Shown: piece by piece, positions 10,143 through 17,659 of the stretch
How positions within the stretch are numbered: the first letter of the stretch is position 1
How the letters are laid out: the number at the start of each line of letters is the position of its first letter
Assembly (NCBI GenBank): GCA_002812745.2
Contig: NCSJ02000438.1
Coordinates: 1-31,683 of the forward strand
Reading direction: 5' to 3'
Length of the DNA: 31,683 bases
DNA from: Scytalidium lignicola
Taxonomy: Eukaryota; Ascomycota; Leotiomycetes
Notes under the pieces: generated by a model
The model's database searches: none
The model's input: only the letters and a program-made list of their open reading frames with translations
Told to the model about the DNA's origin: nothing
Translations under genes and position numbers: made by a program

Positions 10143-10345
10143 TGTTATGGACTTAGAACAGGTAATAGACAATGAACTACAGGTTAAGTGATAAGTAAGT
10201 TATAGTAAGTATCTACCCTTATACAAACTAACTCTTACCCTTTACTTTCCCCTTTGTCCTTGTATATATACATAGTGTGTTCACATGACCTGCTATAGCC
10301 AAGACCTCTTAGAGTTAGTGTACTGACGTTACCTAACTCTTAACA
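10143..10345 (-). repeat. 5' LTR of Gypsy-1
   Basis: 203 bp, same orientation as 2822-3024. On the minus strand it starts TGTTAAGAGTTAGGTAACG and ends GTCCATAACA. The sequence directly downstream (minus strand TCCTAACTCTTC) is where the primer binding site should be. It does not look like a tRNA 3' end but is complementary to the LTR's own start (see findings). An AT-rich TATATATACATAG word near 10262 may be part of the promoter. Confidence 0.93.
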
Positions 10346-10350
10346 AATAT
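10346..10350. repeat. Target-site duplication of Gypsy-1 (right copy, AATAT)
   Basis: Matches 2817-2821 exactly; together they frame Gypsy-1. Confidence 0.9.
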
Positions 10351-11061
10351 AATAAGAAAAACACCTTTGAACTTTTTACTATTATTATATTAAACTATTT
10401 TAAAAGGTAAAAAAGTTATAATAAATTAAGTAAATGCTTATACAATTAAAATTAATTCTTTACTTTTAAATAAATATAATTATGAATATTTGGTAAAATA
10501 ATCTTTAATATACAATATTCACTTATACTAACTAAATAGTTCATGCCTTATATTAATCAAATCTACTTAAATATATTCTTAAGCTTTTTTAAAAATAATA
10601 AGTTTAAGAAGAACTTTAATAATAAATAACTTGTTTAAAGAATAGTTTTTATATCTTTTAAGTACTTATTCAACCTTATCATGTTTAATTCTATAAAAAT
10701 TTTGCTTAATTACTAGTTATACTTTATCTTGTCCTATATAAAAGAATTTAATATATTCTTGTGTAATAATATCAAATACCTTATTATCTTAGACAATATA
10801 TCTTAATTCTGGATAGTATAAATCAGGCAATTGATATAATTGACGGTTTTTAAGCTTAAATTGAGTAAATACTTTATGTTTTAAGTTAGTATCCACTTGA
10901 TTCTTTGGTTTAAGGTTTGGGTTGTCTAAAAAGACATGTATTCTTTGCTAGTATTCTGAGTTGATTCATTCCTTATTAGTATAACCTTCGCTATATATAT
11001 ATTCTTGAAAAGCAAAGCATACATCATTAGGAAAAGGGTTAATTGATTCAATTAAAGCCAT
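10346..11061 (-). pseudogene. Transposase of copy B, N-terminal half (degraded)
   Basis: The start is taken at ATG 11061 (MALIESINPFPNDVCFAFQE), open without early stops and 91 bases inside the terminal repeat. Then come RIHVFLDNPNLKPKNQVDTN, FTQFKLKNRQLYQLPDLYYP, a segment with NFYRIKHDKVE, KRYKNYSLNKL (where a Cys pair would be expected in an integrase zinc-binding region), and the core ending at YNNSKKFKGVF. There the motif normally reads D-N-G-K-E-F; the catalytic Asp is Asn here as in copy A. The frame resumes at 2821 beyond Gypsy-1. Copy A and copy B differ at many sites, mostly transitions. Confidence 0.8.
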
Positions 11062-11178
11062 ATTAAATGGAGAATAACTTAATTGAAGGTTATAAAGTGG
11101 AAGAAATCTATTACATTTAAAGTTATACTGCTACTGTAGGGTAAAAAGTTGAGGTGGTTGGCGTATGGGCTAGACCAT

Positions 11179-11521
11179 TGTTATGGGTTTTACCTAACAA
11201 GCTGATTGGTGTAGGCCTGAGGCTCGGTACATGGAAGGTGTACATAGAGAACCTAACAATCAGGGGTCATGTGATGGAGTCTGGGGATCCCTGGGAGACT
11301 CCTGAGGACTTCAAAGACTTCAAGGGATCTAATTGTATTTTATTATTTATATAAGTACATTGTAAGAACATAAGAGTAAACTCCTTGTATTCAACCTAAA
11401 TACATTANTAGANCTTACCNTNGACTTAGTCGCTTGCTTATGTGTCACATGTTTCTATTGTCCTTAAACATCTACCTTACCCTTGGCTATCCAATGACCT
11501 GGATAGCGTAGTTTTGTAACA
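11179..11521 (+). repeat. Gypsy-2-family LTR, plus orientation, isolated
   Basis: 343 bp starting TGTTATGGG and ending GTAACA, homologous to the reverse complements of 16372-16730 and 31269-31623. It is less AT-degraded than its relatives over its first 160 bp. It contains four n bases (11408, 11413, 11420, 11422). On its left is the DNA transposon end (11177). On its right the reading frame of a different gypsy integrase starts at once, so it is neither a normal 5' nor 3' LTR; a solo LTR or rearranged remnant fits. There is no matching 5-bp duplication (ACCAT left, ATTAA right). The open plus-strand frame over its 5' half is not a gene. Confidence 0.85.
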
Positions 11522-12250
11522 ATTAAAGATATACTTAAAAGTTTACATAAATTAATTCTAAAACAATTAAGTTAAACTATTATTAATAATATAATTCGTA
11601 TATAATAGTATAAAGTACAAGACAATCAAAGTCTCGCTTTTTTATACGAATTATAAACATAACTTTAATTTAAGATATATTTACAAGAAATTACTAAACG
11701 TCTTAAAATCAACNAAAAAAGAGAGTCAAGATAATCCGTAACACTTAGACAATAATAACACAAGAAATAAAACTTGTACAAAAACAGATAAAACTCTATT
11801 ACGACNAAAAAACATAAGACAAAACTTACGTTTAAAAAGAAAGATAAAGTTTATTTATTACGNAAAAAACATTCGAACAAAAAGACCAAACGAGAAACTA
11901 GATTACGTTAAGATAAGATTATACAAAATAGAAGNAAAAAATAAGGCAAGTTAATTATAAACTCAAACTACTAAAGAATACCAAAATACACTTAGTATTT
12001 CATATCACATTATTAAAACCAATATTTTTAAGAACATTACTAACACCAAACATTAATTAAGAACTATTAAACTTAGAAAAGGAATATAATATAAAGGAAA
12101 TTTTAGACAATAGAATAAACTATAAGAAAGTTCAATATTTGATAAAATAAAAAGGATATTCAAGTTTAGAAAATACTTAGGAATTACTAAAGAATTTGAC
12201 TAATACTCAAGCAGAATTAAAGTGATTTCAAGAAAATCAAACTAAAAGAG
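11522..12250 (+). pseudogene. Gypsy-3 fragment: integrase C-terminus and chromodomain
   Basis: The plus strand reads straight from the LTR edge: QLKIYLKVYIN (text preceding the last catalytic helix region), VKLLLIIQFVYNS, and then the GPY/F-type segment DKVYLLR, NIRTKRPNEKLDYVKI, VNYKLKLLKNTKIHLVFHITLLKP. A chromodomain follows at 12070-12240: EKEYNIKEILDNRINYKKVQ, YLIK, stop (Trp expected), KGYSSLENT, stop (Trp expected), ELLKNLTNTQAELK, stop, FQENQ. Three n bases interrupt lysine-rich parts. The upstream integrase core, reverse transcriptase and gag are missing. CG dinucleotides are unusually well kept compared with the flanks. Confidence 0.88.
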
Positions 12251-12265
12251 ATTATCTAAAACAAA

Positions 12266-12720
12266 GAGTTAAGAGAAGCCGAGGAATAGTTTACTTGACT
12301 CAAGGACAATCTCAGAAAGCAAACTTAGTATATAACCTTCAAAAGCCGTAATAGTTTGCTCGTAATCCTCTTTTCCCTTTTGTTCGTACTTTTTCTTTAG
12401 TCGCTCTTTCTCTTTAACTTTATCTAGTTTATCTATTGTTTTTAAATCACGTTTTAACATGTCGTTTGTACGTTTCCTTAGAAACTTACGTTATTTCCTT
12501 AAACGAATTAGACAAACAACTGTCTCTGTTATTAGTTGGACAACTCGTTCTTCTTTAACATTAAGACAAGTTTCTTCTTTATCAACTAATTCTCAAGTAA
12601 TAAAAAGAATGCCTTTACAATCGTATTTCTGATTATAAAGAATATACTCGTTATATTTTTAAGAATAAAGGAAAAAGATATAGGATTTCTTATGTTTTTC
12701 ATAATAAGTACAAGACGTTA
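12266..12720 (-). pseudogene. Antisense coiled-coil ORF downstream of the Gypsy-3 chromodomain
   Basis: The minus strand carries a readable protein: KYDCKGILFIT, ELVDKEETCLNVKEERVVQL, RLRK, RKFLRKRTND, then an open stretch of 63 codons starting MLKRDLKTIDKLDKVKEKER and ending LSEIVLESSKLFLGFS with a stop at about 12269. It is charged, Leu-spaced and probably a coiled coil. Its position, just after a gypsy chromodomain and on the opposite strand, is one I associate with an antisense ORF seen in other fungal gypsy elements, but that is from memory and unverified. The gene is only lightly degraded. No function can be assigned. Confidence 0.55.
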
Positions 12721-13298
12721 TTTCGATTCTTAACAGACAAATCTTCAAAGTTAGATCTTGACGTTCTTTGTGTTTCTTGGAACTTATGATAAAAAGAAAG
12801 GAAGATTTAATTTAAGAAAGAAATGAAAAAACGATTATAACTTTAAGCTTTAAAGCGAAGTTAAGCTAAGAAGAAGATAATATAATAATCTTACAAAAGA
12901 ATAACGATTAACTGACTTTAAGACAAATATAATATCTTATCAGACGGTTAATCAAGACTTTAAATAACAAAAGGTAATACTAATGAACTAATAATGTTAA
13001 CCGCAGAAAAGCATTATAATCAAGATAATATTAAACTATTAAGTGTATTAATAAAGCAATAGTATAATTTTGAAATTAGTACTTAAAACTAGTTAATACA
13101 AGCAATCTGTTAATATTATCTGGATTACGTAATAGATTAAGAGATCAAGTGATCTAACGATCTAGAGGAAAGGATTATAAGATTTAATGATTTAATGATC
13201 TTAAGGATTTCATAAGTTTATATAAGCAATAATAATTTACAGTAGATAAGAGCCTCGTGCTCAACTCACAATACATTAGTATACCTTATATTAGTGTA
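12721..13298 (+). mobile_element. Gypsy-3 3' untranslated region and probable LTR remnant
   Basis: No protein readable. Near 13139-13205 is a run of GATC words spaced about 8-10 bases, followed by TTTATATAAGCAATAAT (TATA-like) and CTCAACTCACAATACATTAG. The Gypsy-2 LTRs have the same order (GATC cluster, TTTATATAAG, then a CAACCTAAATACATTA-type word), so this is probably the LTR of Gypsy-3. Its exact ends cannot be fixed because no second copy is in the window. Confidence 0.5.
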
Positions 13299-13403
13299 TG
13301 TTACGAAGTGATTACTAGTACTCATTAACTATATACCCTAAACCTACGATACAGCGGAAGTATATCCGACCCGGACCCAGCTAGCGGACCAAGGCTCGTA
13401 ACA
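13299..13403. repeat. 105-bp segment with 8-bp perfect inverted ends
   Basis: Starts TGTTACGA (13299-13306) and ends TCGTAACA (13396-13403). The TG...CA ends would suit an LTR boundary or a very small inverted-repeat element. GC content is clearly higher than in the flanks. No flanking duplication is seen. It could mark the end of the Gypsy-3 LTR rather than an element of its own. Confidence 0.35.
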
Positions 13404-13740
13404 AGCGTTTTGTAAATCTAAGAACGCGCACAAACAAAAAATTGTGGTTTATTCGGCCCCGTATAAAGTACAACGTTAAAATGCATGTTGGTGGCACTAC
13501 CATCAAACCAACAAAGGCATTGGCCTCCTTTTATTCGTCTAGCCTCGTATACTATACGGAGGTACAGCGGTTAAGTATTTGCACAGCACTAGTAGGGATG
13601 GCCATTGTGGAGCCTTCCTATTCCATATTAGGCAGTAATCTTACACCACTTTCTACGTGTTTACATTGTTTACTTTATGATTTTACTATTACAATCAATG
13701 TTTGGTTTTTGATTTTGNNACAATATTAAGTAATTGTTAT
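13404..13740. other. Undegraded island, no recognisable gene
   Basis: About 340 bp with near-balanced base use and ordinary TG/CA content, sharply different from the AT-rich DNA on both sides. The plus strand is open at 13442-13729 (95 codons, MWFIRPRIKYN...), without features I recognise; minus-strand frames are broken. Two n bases at 13719-13720 lie close to the junction with the Gypsy-2 fragment. It may be a single-copy sequence spared by RIP, or part of a low-copy element. I do not call the open frame a gene. Confidence 0.4.
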
Positions 13741-16371
13741 TCTTAACTCTTATACTAAGTCTAAGTTACTTTATAACTTGTTCATTGATAAAGTTTCTTT
13801 TAACTTTTGAATTGATTAAAGCCCTTATTAACTTTCTATATAGTTTAATGTTTATATATAATAAACTTCTACTATTTATAGAATAAAGGTTAATGTTCTT
13901 AACATTATCAATTAATACATTATCTTTGATTTCCAAATCCTCAGCATTTTCTTATAGTTCTTCAAACAATACTATTTGTCTTTTACTAAGATTTCTTAAC
14001 CTTAGTCTATCTAAACTTTTATCATTTATAAATATACATACATCTTATACTTATTCTGCTATTTCATTTCTAAGACATTCCTTTATTTTAATAATAAAGA
14101 CATTACTTTCCATGAGAATTCTCTTTACAAAATTCAAAGAGTATACTATTACTTCTTAGTTGAATTGTTAATCAATTCTCTATATTAATTTATCTTTTCT
14201 TAATAATATAATAAGTACTTTTAAAGGTAATGAATCTTTTCTTAGTTCATTAACTATAAGCAAAGCTTCTACATTCTAATTAACTTGTTCAACAACAATC
14301 TCAACCAGTTCCTTCTGTTCTTATTAAACATAATACTATTCAGCTTTAAGTAGTTATTCTATTGATTTTCCTAAACCTTAGATTTCTTTATGTTATGTTT
14401 TTGCCTTTGCTTGATCTTGCCAAAAAGNTTATCATTAGATAACCTTCTCATTATAAGTCATATCACCTTTATATAATATAACTTAATCTTTCTTCTATTA
14501 CTATTTAAGTATTCTTAAGTATCTGGTTAAAGTTATTTTGTATTTAAGTTCTTTTTACTAATAAGAGGAACTTATATATTCTTCTCTTTATAATAATACT
14601 CTAGAGATTAATCTTATAAACCAGAGTAAGATTTTCAAGATTAAGTTCTTGTTCTTTAATAGTTACTTCCTCTTATTATACAATTTTATAAAGTTGACTT
14701 CTGTCTAGGATTTCTTATCCTCTTAAGCCTTTTATGTTAATTGTTAAATAGTATCTTAGGATTAATGCTTCTTTAAAAACAAGATATATTTCTATTAGTA
14801 TAACTTTAAAGTTTACTAGTATAATTATCTAAACTTTACCAACTCTTAGAATTAATCTTTATCTGTTTTAACTTTCAACTTAATTATTATCTTGAGGATA
14901 TCTTATATATTAAATTCTTATTATAAGTATAAAGTCTATTTCAAGGATTCTTATTATCATTATTTTGTCTGTATTAGTTTTAATAACATAATGTAATATA
15001 ATTGTTAAGTCTTAGTAAACTTCCTCTTTTAAAGAGTTTCTTTCCTTATTCAAGCTTTCTTCCTCTGACAATTCTGACAAGATGTTCATAATTCTTAAAA
15101 TTCTTATAACTTTAACTTTAACTAACATACTTACTTTGTTATCCTTTTTATAAGTATTTATTATATATCTTGATATTCTATACTTAAAGTACAACTTATT
15201 TTTTCTTCTCTTGTCAAGTTCCTTAAGGGAAATTCTAAAGGAATTCTCTTTCTTGCTTCTTTCTTTTAAGTACTTTTTTCCTTTCCCTTTAAAGGCTTTT
15301 TNCCTTTTTCATAACATTTAATTTTATAAAGTCTCCTTAATCCTTCTTATTATTAATCTTTCTTTTGTTAAAGTATAATCTACTCTTTTTGTCCAAGATT
15401 ATCTTATATTATTCATTCCTGATCTTGATAAACAAGTCAACAAGAGTGTTAAATGTCTTAATTACAAGTTATCAGTATAATTCTTCTTTGATGAAGTTCT
15501 TTAATCTAATCTTATACTAATATATATGTACTTCTTCTTCTTAATTAACTGAAACTGTATACTAGTAATAGAGTATTATATATTCGCTAAAGCTCTTAAT
15601 TTGTCTAAGGTGAGTTAATCATCTTTTAGTATTCCTTTTCTTGTCAATGTCTTTATACAAGTATTTGAGTTCTTCTATATAGTTAACCTAACTTGTAATA
15701 ATGTTGATTACTTCTTAGTTCATTATTTCCTTGTTTATTATAAACTATTTGTCCTTAAAAGGTTAAAACTAAGTTTCAACTATTTCTCTTAAGTATATTA
15801 ATGCTTATAAGACCTTATATATATCTTTAAGTAATAAATAATCATTTAATACTAAATAAGTTCTTATTTGAACAAGATATACTTTTAACTTCTTTTTATC
15901 CTTATAAAACAAGTTAAGTTTAATAATTTTAACTTCTTTAAAAGTTATTATTAAGACTTGTTCATTGTCATCCTCTAGTTTAAAGTCTAGATCAAGATTT
16001 AAACTTGAAGCTCTTAGTATTAGAATTAGTTTTAAGTTAGATTTAAGTAATAAAGGTATTAGTTTCTTTTTTACAACTCTTAACGATTCTCTAACAATTA
16101 ATCCTTCAGTTGACTTAACTAGTTACTTTAATAGTATAACAACTTCCTTTAATACTCCTTCTTAGATGTTAGTTTCTTTAATAACCTGATCTTCACCTTG
16201 GTCTTCTTCAGAACTATCTTCTGAACTTTCCTCAGATCCTTCTTCAGATCCCTTTTCAAATTCTTCTTCAAAGCTTTCTTTAGAACCTTCTTTAAGTTGT
16301 TATTTATTGTTGTTATCTATTAGTATATTTGTTTTTAAATCCTGATTTATCAAGATAGATAATGTTCAAAA
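13741..16371 (-). pseudogene. Gypsy-2 gag and start of protease (degraded, truncated)
   Basis: Minus strand. An acidic Ser/Glu N-terminal part lies at 16290-16190 (EEEFEKGSEEGSEESSEDSS). The capsid-like part has LFYKDKKKLKVYLVQIRTYL, VLNDYLLLKDIYK and LIYLREIVET (about 15920-15760), the standard fungal gypsy gag opening. A basic region follows near 15250. The CCHC knuckle at about 15140-15190 reads YFKYRISRYIINTYKK, so all three Cys and the His are now Tyr. The protease start near 13800 reads LINSKVKRNFINEQVIK, where L-I-D-S-G-A is expected. It stops at about 13740 inside protease; reverse transcriptase and integrase are absent. Plus-strand open frames here (13893-14159, 15965-16165) are shadows of it. 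Confidence 0.82.
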
Positions 16372-16730
16372 TGTTATAAAACTATGCCATCCAGATCATT
16401 GGATAACCCTAAGAGTAAAGTAGATGTTCAAGGACAATAGAAACATGTAACATATAAGCAACTAAGTCAAGAGTAAGATCTAATAATGTATTTAAGTTGA
16501 ACACAAGGAGTTTACTCTTATATTCTTACAACATGCTTATATAGATAATGAAATAGAGCTAGATTGCTGGATCACCTTGATCTTCTGATCCAAGTTCCTA
16601 GATTACTGGATCACTCCAATCCTATGATCCCTATCACATGACCCCCTAATTGTTAGGTTCTCTATGCACACCTGCTGTGTACTAAGCCTCAGGCTTACAC
16701 CAATTAGCTTGTTCAGTCAATCCCATAACA
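16372..16730 (-). repeat. Gypsy-2 5' LTR
   Basis: 359 bp; on the minus strand it runs from TGTTATGGGATTG to CTATAACA-type ends (GTTTTATAACA). Homologous to 11179-11521 (inverted) and 31269-31623 (same orientation). Gag lies on its downstream side, so it is the 5' LTR. It carries a cluster of GATC/GATT words at about 10-base spacing (16572-16635). The matching 3' LTR of this copy is missing. Confidence 0.88.
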
Positions 16731-17465
16731 CTAAGAGTAAAACAAGTTAAATTCAAGTATTATATAATTATTATAACTATTAAAGACTAATATACAATAT
16801 TAACCTTTAATTCTTTCTTTTATAACAAGTTTAAATGTTTTCTTAAGTTATTCAAGACTAATTCAATTATTAGTTTATTTATTATTACTTTATTCAATTC
16901 TTTAATTATTANNNAATAAATTAGAAGATAATAAAATCAAATTGTTTTCATTATTATAAGAGAAGGTTATAAATATAAAACTATATATTTCAAGATAGAA
17001 AAAAGTATANTAAACAAGAAAATTCAATTGATTTTGTAAATATTAATAATTAACTAATAATATTATATTCTTCTTCTTTAACTCGATAATTAATATAGTA
17101 AAAGTAGTTATAAATATTCTTAATAACTCTTAAACTGTTATATCTTTTAACTTTATCAATACTTATATATAAGATATCCTTGAATTCTATAATAATAAAA
17201 CAATAGAAATTACTATATTAACAAAGCTATTTCTTCAGATTATTAAAACTCTCTTTGATTAAATTTAAAAGAAGGTAATATAATAGTAAAAATCTGAGTA
17301 AAACCTTCTTTTTNATCATACATAGCTTAAAGTTGTTATTTTTAATAGATTTTACAATTATCTATAATTAATACTAACTTTTCATATAGTTAAAGATTAT
17401 ACAAAAATAATATATTTGTAATAATCTAATTTTCAAATATCTTTACTATTATACTCTTTTATTAT
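16731..17465. other. AT-rich unassigned DNA between Gypsy-2 and Copia-3
   Basis: About 735 bp of extreme AT content with stops in all frames. There is an NNN at 16912-16914 and single n bases at 17010 and 17314. I found no LTR end, terminal repeat or readable protein. Probably very old RIP-degraded repeat; identity unknown. Confidence 0.5.
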
Positions 17466-17659
17466 TGTCGGTTTACTTGTAGTATGTAGTATAGTACGTA
17501 ATTATACGTAATATACTCGTTGTGCTATTCCATGGTTGTTGTACAATTAGGAGGTAGGAGAGTAAAGCTGTAGAGCTTCGCTTGCTCCTACTACCTAATC
17601 AGGACTAGCTTACAAGGGCATATGAATATCATGTGTACATAATCACTATTCTACTAACA
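17466..17659 (-). repeat. Copia-3 3' LTR
   Basis: 194 bp, TGTTAGTAGAATAG to CCGACA on the minus strand. It is the best preserved of the three copia LTRs (it keeps CG sites such as TACGTAAT and CTCGTTGTGC). The pol remnant lies on its upstream side, so it is the 3' LTR. It is flanked by ATTAT on the left and CTAGA on the right; with the 5' LTR lost no duplication can be expected. Confidence 0.92.

Larger units (their letters stand above)
2822..10345 (-). mobile_element. Gypsy-1: complete but degraded Ty3/gypsy chromodomain retrotransposon
   Basis: A 7524-bp element flanked by 203-bp direct LTRs and a 5-bp target duplication. Domain order on the minus strand is gag (10056 to about 8830), CCHC knuckle, protease, reverse transcriptase, RNase H, integrase, GPY/F-type region and chromodomain (about 4850-5015). 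Integrase after RNase H and a terminal chromodomain mark the chromovirus branch of Ty3/gypsy. A further 1.8 kb (3025-4850) between chromodomain and 3' LTR is unusually long and holds a tandem repeat. A polypurine tract (minus strand TAGAAAAGGAGAAGATGA, 3025-3042) precedes the 3' LTR. All coding parts carry many stops, so the element cannot move by its own proteins. Confidence 0.94.
1341..11177 (-). mobile_element. Integrase-type DNA transposon, copy B, with terminal inverted repeats; split by Gypsy-1
   Basis: The ends at 1341-1366 and 11152-11177 are inverted repeats of 26 bp, matching at about 23 positions, with core GTCTAGCCCATAC and inner word CCAACCACCT. Between them, once Gypsy-1 (2822-10345) and one copy of its AATAT target duplication are removed, about 2.3 kb remains. 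It encodes a single transposase-like protein on the minus strand in two pieces (10346-11061 and 1435-2821). Terminal inverted repeats plus an integrase-like DDE core fit a cut-and-paste element of the Ginger/TDD type; that class is inferred, not searched. No target duplication is visible because the left side is a repeat array and the right side abuts an LTR at 11179. Confidence 0.78.

Noticed and set aside
11154..11354. Open frame of 66 codons on the plus strand
   Set aside because: Lies across the transposon end and the 5' half of an LTR; homologous LTR copies do not keep it.
13893..14159. Open frame of 88 codons on the plus strand
   Set aside because: Antisense to the Gypsy-2 gag/protease text; Ser/Leu-rich composition is typical of a shadow frame.
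16731..17465. Possible origin or centromere-like AT-rich DNA
   Set aside because: High AT content is general in this window and explained by mutation of repeats; no specific motif supports it.
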